Part shown: piece by piece, positions 41,036 through 50,722 of the stretch
How positions within the stretch are numbered: the stretch's first letter is position 1
How the letters are laid out: every line of letters begins with the position of its first letter
From: an uncultured Bryobacteraceae bacterium
GTDB taxonomy: Bacteria > Acidobacteriota > Terriglobia > Bryobacterales > Bryobacteraceae
Reading direction: 5' to 3'
Assembly (NCBI GenBank): GCA_937920635.1
Contig: CAKZUE010000020.1
Coordinates: 62,001 to 126,000, forward strand
Length of the DNA: 64,000 bases
Program-made: the position numbers and the translations under genes
The notes under the pieces: generated by a model
The model's input: only the letters and a program-made list of their open reading frames with translations
Database searches by the model: none
What the model was told of the DNA's origin: nothing

Positions 41036-41115
41036 ATGTGCTCTCCGCCTGCCTCGCGGGCGTGGCTGATTGGACGATTATCTAAACTGCCGCCGGAAGC
41101 GCCAGGATGACAAAG

Positions 41116-42258
41116 ATGCCAGTCGCTCCTGAGATTCTCCGCTGGGCCATCGAGCGAGCCGGCCGGCCGGCGGAGGAGCTTCAACACCGGTTCCCCAAAT
41201 TGCAGGATTGGCTCGACCGGAAAGCGCAGCCGACGCTACGGCAGTTGCAGGAATTCGCGTCCGCTACCTACACGCCTTTCGGCTATTTTTTTCTGGACGC
41301 CCCGCCGGAGGAGCAATTGCCAATTCAGGATTTCCGCACCCGCCGGCCAGCCTCTTTGCGCAAGCCGAGCGGGAACCTTCTCGACGCGATCTATCTATGC
41401 CAGCAGCGGCAGGCCTGGTACGAGGACTTCGCCGTCGAAGAAGGACTCGGTCCTGTCCCGCTCGTCGGCTCGTTGAGAAGGATGACGCCGATTGAGGACG
41501 CAGCCCAAGCGATTCGCACGGCCATCCACTTCGACCTGGAAGCGCGGCACCAGTGCAGCACCTGGACCGAGGCATTGCGCCGATTCATTGAGGCGGCGGA
41601 AGAAGCGGGCGTGCTCGTGATGGTCAGCGGTGTCGTTGGCAGCAACACGCACCGCAAGCTGGACGCAGAAGAGTTCCGCGGATTTGCCTTATCGGATCCG
41701 TATGCGCCTTTGGTTTTCATCAACGGGGCGGACACAAAAGCGGCGCAAATGTTCACCCTGGCACATGAGCTGGCGCATCTGGCGCTCGGAGAGTCCGCGC
41801 TGTCCGATGCTGAAGCATCGCACTTGCCCGGCGAAGAGGCTGAACGCTGGTGCAACCAGGTCGCAGCGGAGCTGCTCGTCCCGCTGGCAAATCTGCGCCG
41901 GGAGCTTCGCCCTGCCGAGCCATGGCCGGACGCCGCGGCGCGTCTCGCGCGGCGCTTCAAGGTGAGTTCACTTGTGATTCTGCGAAGGCTTCTCGATGCC
42001 GGGGTCTTCCAGAGCGAGCAGGAGTTCTGGCGCGCCTACCGGCAGGAACGCGAAAGAGTGCGGGAGCTGGCGGCAGGCCATGAAGGCGGTGACTTTTACC
42101 GAACGTTGGGCGCACGCGCCAGCAGGCGGTTCGAGCATGCGCTGGTGGCCAGCACCATCAGCGGGCGGACGACTTTTACAGAAGCGATGCGGCTGCTTGG
42201 GTTCAGGCGCATGGCGGTGTTTGACAGCCTGGCGAAGCAGCTCGGGTTCAGCTACTGA
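41116..42258 (+). CDS. XRE-ImmA/IrrE-type metallopeptidase (antitoxin-like, COG2856)
   Basis: 380 residues from the ATG at 41116 (another ATG at 41107). N-terminal helix-turn-helix-like region (P-E-I-L-R-W-A-I-E-R-A-G, L-R-Q-L-Q-E-F-A, P-F-G-Y-F-F-L), then the zinc peptidase core A-H-E-L-A-H-L-A-L (HExxH). Later E-R-W-C-N-Q-V-A-A-E-L-L-V-P gives the third ligand region. COG2856 proteins pair with toxins such as DUF4411 PIN-like proteins, which is what follows, with overlapping stop and start. Lies inside the insertion bounded by the mnmE repeats. Confidence 0.85.
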   Translation: MPVAPEILRWAIERAGRPAEELQHRFPKLQDWLDRKAQPTLRQLQEFASATYTPFGYFFLDAPPEEQLPIQDFRTRRPASLRKPSGNLLDAIYLCQQRQAWYEDFAVEEGLGPVPLVGSLRRMTPIEDAAQAIRTAIHFDLEARHQCSTWTEALRRFIEAAEEAGVLVMVSGVVGSNTHRKLDAEEFRGFALSDPYAPLVFINGADTKAAQMFTLAHELAHLALGESALSDAEASHLPGEEAERWCNQVAAELLVPLANLRRELRPAEPWPDAAARLARRFKVSSLVILRRLLDAGVFQSEQEFWRAYRQERERVRELAAGHEGGDFYRTLGARASRRFEHALVASTISGRTTFTEAMRLLGFRRMAVFDSLAKQLGFSY

Positions 42259-42743
42259 TGGCCTACCTGCTGGACAGCAACGTGTTCATTACCGCCAAGC
42301 GCGTCCACTACGGCTTTGATTTCTGCCCGGGCTTCTGGGACTGGCTGCGTCAGCAACACGGCGCCGGCAAGGTTTACAGCATTGACCGGGTCCACGACGA
42401 GTTGAGAGAGCAGCAGGACGACCTTGCAAAGTGGGCCGGCAGTTTGCCCGACAGCTTTTTCATTTCTCCGGACGCTGCGACCGCTCCGCATTTCTCCGCC
42501 GTCAGCAACTGGATCCGCAACCAGAACTACCTCACATCGGCGATCAATACTTTCCTGCAAACCGCGGACTACTTTCTTGTGGCTCAGGCGCTCCAGGGCC
42601 GCCATACGGTGGTGACCTACGAAGTGCCGCGCGGCTCACAGAAACAGATCAAGATTCCGGACGTTTGCCTGGGAGTGGGGGTGCGATGCATTCTCCCTCA
42701 CGAGCTATTGCGCCGTGAGGGGGCGCGGCTGGTACTGTCGTGA
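42258..42743 (+). CDS. DUF4411 PIN-like toxin candidate
   Basis: 161 residues, start overlapping the peptidase stop (TGATG). N-terminal L-L-D-S-N-V-F-I-T-A gives the first PIN acidic residue; D-R-V-H-D-E-L supplies the Glu; T-A-D-Y-F-L-V-A-Q-A and the later I-P-D-V-C resemble DUF4411 acidic positions. Expected to be a ribonuclease toxin. The pair forms a predicted toxin-antitoxin module. Confidence 0.82.
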   Translation: MAYLLDSNVFITAKRVHYGFDFCPGFWDWLRQQHGAGKVYSIDRVHDELREQQDDLAKWAGSLPDSFFISPDAATAPHFSAVSNWIRNQNYLTSAINTFLQTADYFLVAQALQGRHTVVTYEVPRGSQKQIKIPDVCLGVGVRCILPHELLRREGARLVLS

Positions 42744-42785
42744 GCTCGAACAGCCGCCCATTGGCAAGAGCGGCCAGCCGCCTCT

Positions 42786-42981
42786 TTACTTCCCGATGCA
42801 GAACGTCGAGAAGATGCGGTTCAGGATGTCGTCGGCGGTGGTGGCGCCGGTGAGCGCATCCAGAGGACGGAGGGCGGCGTAGCAGTCGAGCAGGAGCAGC
42901 TCGTGCGGCAGCCCGAACGAGTTCGCTTCGCGCGCCTTCTGTGCGGCTTCCCGCGCTTCGCGCAGCAGCGCCTCATGGCGC
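42786..42981 (-). repeat. Direct repeat partner at the mnmE 3' end
   Basis: 196 bases, equal in length to 40730-40925 and nearly identical. This copy is the true 3' end of mnmE. The end of mnmE (trmE) is a known integration site for SGI1-type islands, whose att core is the last 18 bases; both copies here keep a TTCTGCATCGG-type core. Confidence 0.85.
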
Positions 42982-44138
42982 GCGCTGGTGATGAGCCCCG
43001 ACTGCGGCGCGGCGATTCCTGCCGGAGCGATGCGCTGCACAAGCATGCGCTTCAGTTCGGCGATGCCGTCGCCCAATTGCGCCGAAACGGCGATCTCTTC
43101 CACGCCCGCCTCCATGCGCCGCGGCAGGTCGCACTTGTTGCCGACGAGGACACGCCAGCCCTGCTGCTCCGTGCGCGCGAGGATCTCGCGGTCGGCTTCC
43201 GTCAACGGCTCGCTCAGATCCAGCACGAAGAGAGTGAGGTCCGCGTCGGCCATGGCGCGCCGGGTGCGCTCGATGCCGAGCCGCTCGACGGTATCCGCGC
43301 TCTCGCGGATGCCCGCTGTGTCGACCAGGCGCACCGGCACGCCTCCCAGCGCGAACGATTCGCTCACCGTGTCGCGCGTGGTGCCGGGGATGTCGGTGAC
43401 GATGGCGCGGTCCTGGCCGAGCAGCGCGTTGAAGAGGCTGCTCTTGCCGACATTGGGGCGGCCCACGATGGCCAGCGTGATGCCGTCGTGGACATACTTG
43501 CCCCAGGCGTAGCTGGACAGCAATCTGTCGAGCCCCTCCAGCACGGCGTGCAGCCGTGCGTCGATCTCTTCCATAGGCGCCACCGCGACGTCGTCCTCGG
43601 CGAAGTCGATGCCCGCTTCCAGCAAGGAGATCAGCTCGACGAGCGCGTCTTTGACGGGCTGCACGGCGCGCGAGACCGAGCCCTCAAGCTGCTGGGCGGC
43701 CACCCGCGCCTGATACAGCGTAGTGGCGTGGATCAGATCCCGCACGGCCTCGGCGCGGGGCAGATCGATGCGGCCGTTCAGGTAGGCCCGCAGGGTGAAC
43801 TCGCCGGGTTCGGCCGCACGGGCGCCGGCGCGCAAGGCGCGGCTGACGCAATGGCGGAGCACCACGGGCGAACCGTGACAGGAGATTTCGATCACGTCTT
43901 CGGCCGTGTAGCTGCGCGGGGCGGCGAAGAAGGTGACGATCACCTCATCCACGGCTGCGCCATCTTCGTCGAGCAGGAAGCCGTGCGTGGCGCGCCACGG
44001 CGTCCACTCATGCTCCGCGGGCAGGCGCAGAATCGCCTCCGCCACGGAGCGTGCTTCGGCGCCGGAGATGCGCACGATGCCGAGGCCGCCGGCGCCGGGC
44101 GGCGTGGCGATGGCAACGATCGTGTCGAGCCGGTTCAC
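42786..44138 (-). CDS. mnmE: tRNA modification GTPase MnmE
   Basis: 450 residues, normal length. N-terminal folate-binding domain ([20 protein letters not shown]), GTPase motifs [13 protein letters not shown] and N-K-C-D, and the C-terminal C-I-G-K needed for activity. With MnmG it makes the carboxymethylaminomethyl modification of wobble uridine. Last gene of the rpmH-rnpA-yidD-yidC-jag-mnmE block; 12 bases from jag. An element has inserted just after its stop. Confidence 0.96.
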   Translation of the reverse strand: MNRLDTIVAIATPPGAGGLGIVRISGAEARSVAEAILRLPAEHEWTPWRATHGFLLDEDGAAVDEVIVTFFAAPRSYTAEDVIEISCHGSPVVLRHCVSRALRAGARAAEPGEFTLRAYLNGRIDLPRAEAVRDLIHATTLYQARVAAQQLEGSVSRAVQPVKDALVELISLLEAGIDFAEDDVAVAPMEEIDARLHAVLEGLDRLLSSYAWGKYVHDGITLAIVGRPNVGKSSLFNALLGQDRAIVTDIPGTTRDTVSESFALGGVPVRLVDTAGIRESADTVERLGIERTRRAMADADLTLFVLDLSEPLTEADREILARTEQQGWRVLVGNKCDLPRRMEAGVEEIAVSAQLGDGIAELKRMLVQRIAPAGIAAPQSGLITSARHEALLREAREAAQKAREANSFGLPHELLLLDCYAALRPLDALTGATTADDILNRIFSTFCIGK

Positions 44139-44150
44139 CGCGATGCGGCT

Positions 44151-44834
44151 TCAGTGACGGTCGCGGCGGTCTCCGCGCCCGCGCCCGCGCGGCCCGCCTC
44201 TGCCTCTGCCGCGGCTGCCGCCGTCGTCTCTTCCCCTGTGTCCGCCGTCCCTGCGGCCGCGGCGGTCAGATGGGCCGGAAGAGGGGGAGGGCCGGCGGGG
44301 CGGCTCCGGCGGCATGGGCGGCTCGGGCAGCGAGGGCATGCCCGCCGGATAGACGACTACGTGGCGGTAAGGCCCCGCGCCCGAACTTTCGCTGCGCAGG
44401 TCGGTCATGTCCCGCAACGCCAGATGGATGAGCCGCCGCTCGCGGCTGTTCATCGGGTTGAAGCGGTAAGGAGTCTTCGTTTCGCGGACCTGATCGGCGA
44501 CGGTCAGCGCGCTCAGGCGCAGCTCTTCCTGGCGCAGCAGGCGCGTGTCGTTGGCGTCGAAACAGATCAGCGCGTGCTCGTCCGGCGCCATCCGCAGGAC
44601 TTCCTGCGTCAACTGTTCCAGCGCGAGCAGGACCTCCGCCTTGTTGTTCGTCAGGTAATGGAGGTCGTTGCCGCTGAACTTGACCACCAGCGAGGGCTTT
44701 TCGAAGTAGTCGCCGGCGTCGGGCCCATCCAGGATTTCGTATTCGACGTCGAGGTCCATGGCGTCAAGGACCGCGTCGAGGAAGTCGGCGATCTGATCGC
44801 CTACCGTGTCAACCGTGTAGAGGCGCTCGCTCAT
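44151..44834 (-). CDS. jag: Jag/KhpB-like R3H RNA-binding protein with Arg-Gly-rich tail
   Basis: 227 residues. KH-like domain (about 25-80: L-D-V-E-Y-E-I-L, L-V-V-K-F-S-G), then R3H region with P-M-N-S-R-E-R-R-L-I-H-L-A-L-R. Residues about 165-227 are Pro-rich then Arg/Gly-rich (R-G-R-G-R-G-G-P-R-G-R-G), an unusual RNA-binding tail. Between yidC and mnmE as in many bacteria. Confidence 0.85.
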   Translation of the reverse strand: MSERLYTVDTVGDQIADFLDAVLDAMDLDVEYEILDGPDAGDYFEKPSLVVKFSGNDLHYLTNNKAEVLLALEQLTQEVLRMAPDEHALICFDANDTRLLRQEELRLSALTVADQVRETKTPYRFNPMNSRERRLIHLALRDMTDLRSESSGAGPYRHVVVYPAGMPSLPEPPMPPEPPRRPSPSSGPSDRRGRRDGGHRGRDDGGSRGRGRGGPRGRGRGDRRDRH

Positions 44835-44846
44835 CAGGGTGCTTCC

Positions 44847-46580
44847 TTATTTCGCTTTCGGCGCCGGCGCGGGCGCCGGGGAGGGCTTTGCGGCTGTCTT
44901 GTTGAAGAAGTATTGCTGTACGATGCCGACGACGTTGCCAGTGAGCCAGTATAACACCAGGCCGCTGGAGGCGCTGTAGAAGAGCACGGTCAGCATGACC
45001 GGCATCATCACCATCATCAGCCGCTGCTGGCTCGGATCGGGGCTGGCCACAGGCGTCATCTTCTGGAGAACCACCTGCGTGATCAGCATGCCGACGGGCA
45101 GCAGGCGGATGAAGGAGGCTTCCGGCTGGGAGAGGTCGGTGACCCACAGCCAATGGGCGCCGCGCAGTTCGATGGCCACCGAAAGCACTTTGAAAAAGGC
45201 GATGAAGAACGGCATCTGAAGCAGCAAAGGCAGGCAGCCGCCCATCGGGTTGATGCCGTGCTTCTGGTACAGCGCGATCATCTCCTCGTTCATCTTCTGG
45301 CGCTTGGGATCCTTCATCGAGAGCCCCTTGTATTTGGCCTGGATGGCCTGCAATTGGGGCTGGATCTGCGCCATCTTCTGCGAACTCTTCAACTGCGAGA
45401 AGCGCAACGGGAGCATGATCAGGTTGATGATGATGGTGGCGATGACAATGGCCCAGCCCCAGTTGCCGGTCCAGTGGTCGTTGATCCAGTGCAGCGCGAG
45501 GAACAGGGGCTTGGCGATGAACCAGAACCAGCCCCAGTCGATCATGGTTTCCAGCTTCCGGTCAGTGGCGCGGAGAATATTGGTGTCTTTGGGTCCGACA
45601 AAAAAAGCCCACTCATTCACGGCGCGGCCGCCGAGGGAGACGCCTGCATGCGGCTTCTCCTCGCCGCCCTGCGTCTCGGCCACGAGATCGCTCCAGGCGG
45701 TGAACTCGATGCTGGATTCGCCGCGCGGCAGAGCGACGGCGGCGAAGTAAGTGTCCTCGATACCCGCGAAGTGGAATGAGCCGGAGGTCGTGAGGGGTCC
45801 TTTGTCGGCGGAGTGCACGCCCTCTTCCACCAGCTTCTGCTTCACCGCGTCGTAGTACACGGTCTTTTGCACGCCGGTGGGATTGTGAACGGTCCGGTCG
45901 CCGAAGCCGCCGCGCCAGGCGAGATGGTGCTCGATGGGGCGGCCCTGGCTGGCCACTTCGCTGTAAAGCTGGCCGAGGTACTTGCCCTGCTCGAACCGGA
46001 AGCGCTTGACGGCGCGCGTCGAGCCGTCGTCATAGCGGAATTCGATGGCAAGCGGATCCGGCTGACTGACGGCGAACAGCACGGTGTTCAGGTCGGATGC
46101 AGGCTTTTCGCGCGGAAAGACGTAGGAGTATGCCCAGCCGGCTTTGGGCGCGGCGGCGGCATTGACGAGCTCCACGGGATTGCCGGCGCTGTCGCGGTAT
46201 CGCTTCAGCACCCAGCTGCGGATGGCGGCGCCCCGGTTGGAGAACACGATCCGGTAGACGGAGGTCTCCAGAACATGCGTCTCTTCCTTTTCGCCCGCGA
46301 TGCGCTGCGGCTCGGGCTGAGCCTTGGCTGGGGCCTTGGGCGCCTTCCGGGCGGCGGGCGCGGGCGGCTGCGGCGCCGAGGGCTGCTCTGCTTCGGGGGT
46401 CTGCTGGACCTGGATCTGCGCCGTTTCGGCTTTCTTCTGCGGCGGCGGAGCGGGCTTGGGCAGGAAATACTGCGAGGCGAACAACACCAGGCCCATCAGG
46501 CCGAAGGCGATCAGGAGACGGGTCTCCATGCTCATTTCGCTGCCAGCGGGCTTCTTGCCGCCTTGGGTGGAATCGGCCAT
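44847..46580 (-). CDS. yidC: Membrane protein insertase YidC
   Basis: 577 residues, Gram-negative type. N-terminal anchor (L-L-I-A-F-G-L-M-G-L-V-L-F-A-S), a Lys/Pro/Gln linker, a large periplasmic beta domain (about 100-340), then the conserved helices with N-W-G-W-A-I-V-I-A-T-I-I-I-N, M-K-D-P-K-R-Q-K-M-N-E-E-M-I-A-L-Y-Q and N-P-M-G-G-C-L-P-L-L-L-Q-M-P. Inserts membrane proteins with or without SecYEG. Confidence 0.96.
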   Translation of the reverse strand: MADSTQGGKKPAGSEMSMETRLLIAFGLMGLVLFASQYFLPKPAPPPQKKAETAQIQVQQTPEAEQPSAPQPPAPAARKAPKAPAKAQPEPQRIAGEKEETHVLETSVYRIVFSNRGAAIRSWVLKRYRDSAGNPVELVNAAAAPKAGWAYSYVFPREKPASDLNTVLFAVSQPDPLAIEFRYDDGSTRAVKRFRFEQGKYLGQLYSEVASQGRPIEHHLAWRGGFGDRTVHNPTGVQKTVYYDAVKQKLVEEGVHSADKGPLTTSGSFHFAGIEDTYFAAVALPRGESSIEFTAWSDLVAETQGGEEKPHAGVSLGGRAVNEWAFFVGPKDTNILRATDRKLETMIDWGWFWFIAKPLFLALHWINDHWTGNWGWAIVIATIIINLIMLPLRFSQLKSSQKMAQIQPQLQAIQAKYKGLSMKDPKRQKMNEEMIALYQKHGINPMGGCLPLLLQMPFFIAFFKVLSVAIELRGAHWLWVTDLSQPEASFIRLLPVGMLITQVVLQKMTPVASPDPSQQRLMMVMMPVMLTVLFYSASSGLVLYWLTGNVVGIVQQYFFNKTAAKPSPAPAPAPKAK

Positions 46581-46594
46581 CCGTTCTCCTTGCT

Positions 46595-46804
46595 TTACTT
46601 CACGGGATCAAAGCCGCCGGCGCACAGGGGCTGGCAGCGGCCCAGACGTTTCAGACCCATCCAGACGCCGCGCAGAGCTCCATGGCGCTCCACAGCCTGG
46701 CGCATGTACTCGCTGCACGTGGGGTGGAACCGGCAGGAGGAAGGCAGGAGGGGAGAGAGCCACCGCTGGTAGCCGCGGATCAACAACACGATCAGGAGGC
46801 GCAT
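46595..46804 (-). CDS. yidD: Membrane protein insertion factor YidD
   Basis: 69 residues. Shows I-R-G-Y-Q-R-W-L-S-P, C-R-F-H-P-T-C-S-E-Y and the closing C-Q-P-L-C-A-G-G-F-D-P-V, all family marks. Overlaps the rnpA end by 13 bases. Confidence 0.95.
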   Translation of the reverse strand: MRLLIVLLIRGYQRWLSPLLPSSCRFHPTCSEYMRQAVERHGALRGVWMGLKRLGRCQPLCAGGFDPVK

Positions 46805-47184
46805 TGCTGAACCACCCTGTCCACCGCGGCATCGAGCTCCCGTTGCGGGGCGTCGAGGCAGGACTTACGAAGGTTGAACACGATCCACCACCCGGGCGCC
46901 AGCCGCCAGAGGCGGCGGCGAATGGTCTCCCGCAGGCGGCGGCGCATGCGATTGCGCAAGACTGCCTTGCCCAGGGAGCGGGGAGCGGTGAAACCCACGC
47001 GCGGCTCCCCGCTGCCGCTCTGCCAGCAGAAGGCCACGAAGTAAGGGCTCACGACGCGGGTGCCTCGATCATAGACGAGCCGGAACTCGGCGGAGCGGGT
47101 CAGGCGCTTCGACCGGGGAAACCGCTCGAGCCCGGCGCCGCCCGTGTTATTTGGTCTTTGCGTAGCGGACAGCCCGTTCGTCAC
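46792..47184 (-). CDS. rnpA: Ribonuclease P protein component
   Basis: 130 residues from a GTG at 47184. [15 protein letters not shown] and the RNR motif in [11 protein letters not shown] are clear. No start codon exists between the rpmH stop and this conserved region, so translation must begin inside rpmH: the GTG at 47184 (38-base overlap) or the ATG at 47235. Binds the RNase P RNA for tRNA 5' processing. Confidence 0.88.
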   Translation of the reverse strand: MTNGLSATQRPNNTGGAGLERFPRSKRLTRSAEFRLVYDRGTRVVSPYFVAFCWQSGSGEPRVGFTAPRSLGKAVLRNRMRRRLRETIRRRLWRLAPGWWIVFNLRKSCLDAPQRELDAAVDRVVQQCAS

Positions 47185-47320
47185 TGACGGTGAGCTTCCA
47201 ACGGCCACGCGCCCGCCGCCGCGCCAGCACGGCACGCCCCGTCTTGGTCTTCATCCGGGCGCGGAATCCGTGGGTCCTGGCGCGCCGGTGATTGTTCGGC
47301 TGAAACGTTCTCTTCGGCAT
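47147..47320 (-). CDS. rpmH: Ribosomal protein bL34
   Basis: 57 residues. [26 protein letters not shown] and R-R-R-A-R-G-R are diagnostic. It has a ~12-residue C-terminal extension ([13 protein letters not shown]) past the usual ~45-residue length, which overlaps the start of rnpA. GGAG lies upstream of the ATG. Confidence 0.95.
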   Translation of the reverse strand: MPKRTFQPNNHRRARTHGFRARMKTKTGRAVLARRRARGRWKLTVSDERAVRYAKTK

Positions 47321-47409
47321 GGGTAATCCTGGAGGTCAGAGGCCCGCCGCCTCAGGCGCGGCCCGCGGGCACAAATCGAGTCGCCGCCCCGCCATCGGGG
47401 CGAAACTCC

Positions 47410-47439
47410 AGTATAGAAAGCCGGCAGAAAGGGTGTCAA
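47410..47439 (-). promoter_or_regulatory. Sigma-70-type promoter of the rpmH operon
   Basis: Minus strand: -35 TTGACA (47434-47439), 18-base spacer, -10 TATACT (47410-47415). It lies 90 bases before rpmH and fits strong housekeeping expression of rpmH-rnpA-yidD-yidC-jag-mnmE. Confidence 0.8.
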
Positions 47440-47467
47440 ACGGCAAGACCCTCGGCTGCCGCGAGGG

Positions 47468-49852
47468 TCAACCCGCCGCCGGCTGGAAGTCCGCCGCCCG
47501 CACCGTCACCGTGCCGCCCGCGCGCGTGCCACGCTCGATCGTCCTATTCCCGTAGCGCAACCGCAGCAAGCCGCCAGCCAGACTGCGGATGCGCGCTTCC
47601 TCCAGCCGCCCTCCGCGCCACGCCAAATCCACCACGAACCCGCCTCGCGCCCGCAACCCCGTGACGCGCCCATCGCGCCATTGCTCCGGCAAGGCAGGCA
47701 GCAGCCGCACCACGCCGTTGTGGCTTTGCACCAGCATCTCGACGATGCCCGCCGCTCCGCCGAAGTTGCCGTCGATCTGGAAGGGCGGATGCCCGCAGAA
47801 CAGGTTGGGGTAAGTGCCGCCGCCGCCCATGCGCACCCCGCTATCGCCCGCCGCCACAGGCCTCAACAGGTTCCTCAGCAGCCGCGCGGCGCGGTTGCCG
47901 TCGCCGAGCCGCGCCCAGAAACTCACCTTCCACGCCAGCGACCACCCGGTGCCCCCGTCGCCGCGCCCTTCCAGTGATTTCCGGGCGGCGGCGGCCAGCG
48001 CCGGCGTCTCCTCCGGCGTGATCTCGGAGCCTGGATGCAGGCCCCAGAGATGCGACACATGGCGGTGCTGCGGTTCGGCTTCCTTGTATTCTTCGAGCCA
48101 CTCCATCAGGCGGCCGTCGCTGGCCACGCGGCTCGGCGCCAGCCGCGCGCGCTTCTCTTCCAGCTCCCGGCGCAGCTCCCCGCCGGTGTTGAGAATGCGG
48201 GAAGCCTCGATGACGGCGGCGAACAGATATCGCAGCAACTGCATGTCGAACGCGGGCCCCATGCAGATGGCGGCGCGGCGTCCATCGGGCAGAATAAACG
48301 AGTTTTCCGGGGAATTGGCCGGAGCGGTGACCAGCCAGCCGTGCTTCGGTTCTTCTACCAGCATGTCGGCGTAGAAGCGGGCGGCGCCCTCCAGCACGGG
48401 CCAGACGCGGCGCAAAAACTCCCGGTCGCGCGTGAACAGGTAGTGCTCCCACAGGTGCTGGCACAGCCAGCCAGAGCCGCTCGATGTGGCGCCCCAACTG
48501 GCCTGCTCGCCCGGCGCGGTGAACCCCCACGCGTTGGTGATTGTGTGCGCCACCCAGCCGCGCGCCGCGTAATAAACGCGGGCGGTTTTCGAGCCCGGCT
48601 GGACCAGGCTTTCCGTGAGCGCGAACAGCGGCTCGTGCAGTTCGCCGAGCCCGGTCACTTCCGCGGGCCAGTAGTTCATCTGCACGTTGATGTTGAGGTG
48701 CCAGTCGCCGTTCCAGGGCGTTTGCAGCTCCTCGGCCCAGATGCCCTGAAGGTTGGCGGGCAGCCCGCCGGGGCGGGAGCTGGAGATCAGCAGGTATCGG
48801 CCGTACTGGCAGTAGAGCGCGGCCAGTTGAGGATCGCCGCCCTTCTCGTAAGCCTCGCGGAGGCGCCCGGGCAGCGGCAGATCGCCGCGCCCGGGGCCGA
48901 GATCGATGGTGAAGCGGGTGAACCAGCGGCGGTAGTCGGCCGTATGTTGGGCGAGCAACAGCCGCCAGGGCCGGCGCGCGCGGCGCTGGTGCTCCAAACA
49001 GATCCGCGCCGGATCGTCAGCGGAGAGTTTCGCGAAGCGGGAGTAGTTGGTGGCGGCGGTGATAACGAGCGCCGCTTCAGTGGCATTTTCCACCTGAATT
49101 GTGCCATTTTTGGCGGAAATTCGGCCGCTTTTTGCATGAATTTCGAGCCGCGCGGCGAACCGCACGCCATCGCCGCCGCGCCCGTCGGCCAGCGCGCCGG
49201 TCATCACCAGCGCCCGGTCTCCCTCCGCGCTCGTCCGCGCGCGCTCCGGGCGGCTGAGGGAGGCGCGGAAACTCAGCCCGCCGGGACGCGAGCAGCCCAG
49301 CCGGATGAGAATGGCCTGCGCCGGCGCGCTGGCGATGGCTTCGCGCTCGAACCGCGCGCCACCTGACTCGTAGGAGACGCGCGCCACGGCGCTCTCCAGA
49401 TCCAGTTCGCGCCGGTAGCCGGAGGCCTCTTCCGGATGATCGAATTCGATCCGCAGATCGCCGAGCACCTGATAGCAGCCGAAAGGCAGGTCCTTGCCGC
49501 GGGCGCGCCCTGAGCCTTTTTCTTTGCAGACGAAGTGGCGGTTGACGAGCTCTTCGGCTTCAACATTGCGGCCTTCCATCAGGAGGCGGCGAATTTCCGG
49601 CAGCGCCTCGGCGGCGCCTTCCAGATCGGCGTCTTCCACCGAGCCGGACCACATCGAGCTTTCGTTGAGAACGATCCGCTCCTCGCGCACGCCGCCAAAG
49701 ACCATGGCGCCCAGCCGCCCGTTGCCCAGAGGGAGCGATTCGGTGAAGTGGCGCGCCGGGGAATCAAACCAAATTGGGGAATCCGCCGGGCTGGCGTTGG
49801 AAACAGCGCTGACCACCCCCGGAAACAGCGAGAAAAACGTTCGGCGCCTCAT
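47468..49852 (-). CDS. GH95-family glycoside hydrolase (alpha-L-fucosidase/galactosidase type)
   Basis: 794 residues, typical GH95 length. Signal-like N-terminus ([15 protein letters not shown]), then [23 protein letters not shown] and N-E-S-S-M-W-S-G, the family's opening. The (alpha/alpha)6 core has [22 protein letters not shown] and E-N-S-F. Probably secreted; removes fucose or related sugars from plant polysaccharide, which fits the plant-sugar theme of the apiose-type operon. Confidence 0.9.
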   Translation of the reverse strand: MRRRTFFSLFPGVVSAVSNASPADSPIWFDSPARHFTESLPLGNGRLGAMVFGGVREERIVLNESSMWSGSVEDADLEGAAEALPEIRRLLMEGRNVEAEELVNRHFVCKEKGSGRARGKDLPFGCYQVLGDLRIEFDHPEEASGYRRELDLESAVARVSYESGGARFEREAIASAPAQAILIRLGCSRPGGLSFRASLSRPERARTSAEGDRALVMTGALADGRGGDGVRFAARLEIHAKSGRISAKNGTIQVENATEAALVITAATNYSRFAKLSADDPARICLEHQRRARRPWRLLLAQHTADYRRWFTRFTIDLGPGRGDLPLPGRLREAYEKGGDPQLAALYCQYGRYLLISSSRPGGLPANLQGIWAEELQTPWNGDWHLNINVQMNYWPAEVTGLGELHEPLFALTESLVQPGSKTARVYYAARGWVAHTITNAWGFTAPGEQASWGATSSGSGWLCQHLWEHYLFTRDREFLRRVWPVLEGAARFYADMLVEEPKHGWLVTAPANSPENSFILPDGRRAAICMGPAFDMQLLRYLFAAVIEASRILNTGGELRRELEEKRARLAPSRVASDGRLMEWLEEYKEAEPQHRHVSHLWGLHPGSEITPEETPALAAAARKSLEGRGDGGTGWSLAWKVSFWARLGDGNRAARLLRNLLRPVAAGDSGVRMGGGGTYPNLFCGHPPFQIDGNFGGAAGIVEMLVQSHNGVVRLLPALPEQWRDGRVTGLRARGGFVVDLAWRGGRLEEARIRSLAGGLLRLRYGNRTIERGTRAGGTVTVRAADFQPAAG

Positions 49853-50571
49853 GTCTCTTCTACAGTTGGATAGCCCCGCCTGGACTTGATGTGGAGGCCA
49901 TGACGAACGCCCCCCTCCGTATCGAAGCGCCCCTCAATCAGCCGGAAAAAGCGCTGGTCCTCATGCTCGAGATACCGAAAAAGTGCATAGGCCACAAGAT
50001 CCGCAAGCTGGACCAGGCGAGAAGCGCGCGAGTCAAGGAAGAGTGGAACCTCGGACAGGTTGTGCACCCTTCCGAATCTGTGGCCCACCGTCCGGAACCC
50101 GGCGGCGAGCCCCTGAAGATGATGTTTCGTAGCTGGTCTTGTCAAAGACGATCAGACCCCTCTGCGGGTCGTTCCTCCTCTTGTAATGCCGCCCGAGGTA
50201 CATATCGAAGCGGCTGCACAGTTGTTCGAAAGCATACTCCACTGGATCCTGGCCCACGAGGCACGCTCTTTCGACGCCAACCCCGAACAGCGGCATGCTC
50301 TTCTTGATCAATGAGAGGGCTGTCTGATACGCCTCCACCCTCGCCTGGATTCCGACTGAACGCCAGATTCTCTTGCCCTGAAAGATGTGGTTGCGTGCAG
50401 CTCCGCTTCAGCCTGATGAGGAAAGAGCCGGCCCACAAGTTTATCCAGCTCGCGGGACAGCCACCACGTCTGCCGGTCGAAAACCGCAATTCCGGCCAGG
50501 ACAAAAAACCTTTGATGCTTGTCGCCAGCCGCCCCGGACTCGTCTGCGTACAAAATGTACACCCTGTCCAT
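49849..50571 (-). pseudogene. DUF3800 protein, broken by two frameshifts
   Basis: Three overlapping frames together give one DUF3800 protein: Y-I-L-Y-A-D-E-S-G (catalytic-like DES) and F-F-V-L-A-G at the start; H-I-F-Q-G-K-R-I-W and V-E-A-Y-Q-T-A-L in a second frame; and F-R-T-V-G-H, L-V-Q-L-A-D-L-V-A-Y-A-L-F in a third. Breaks lie near 50390 and near 50125. DUF3800 proteins have an RNase-H-like fold and are common in mobile or defence contexts. Either a true pseudogene or sequence errors. The stretch 50572-50722 upstream contains nothing I can support. Confidence 0.8.
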
Positions 50572-50722
50572 GATAGCTTTGCGGGCAGGGCGACGGATTC
50601 GACTGCCAAGCCAGAAAAAGAAAGGACGGCTAAGGGAGGAAGACCTCCGCGGACCACATCGGGCAGTCCTCTTAACCGCAATTTCACGGTATCACCGCCG
50701 CACCGGCGTGTCAATGGCAAGG

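Noticed and set aside
47321-47467. Replication origin next to rpmH
   Set aside because: rpmH is often near dnaA and oriC, but no dnaA gene or cluster of DnaA boxes is visible; the gap holds a promoter and the neighbour is a GH95 gene.
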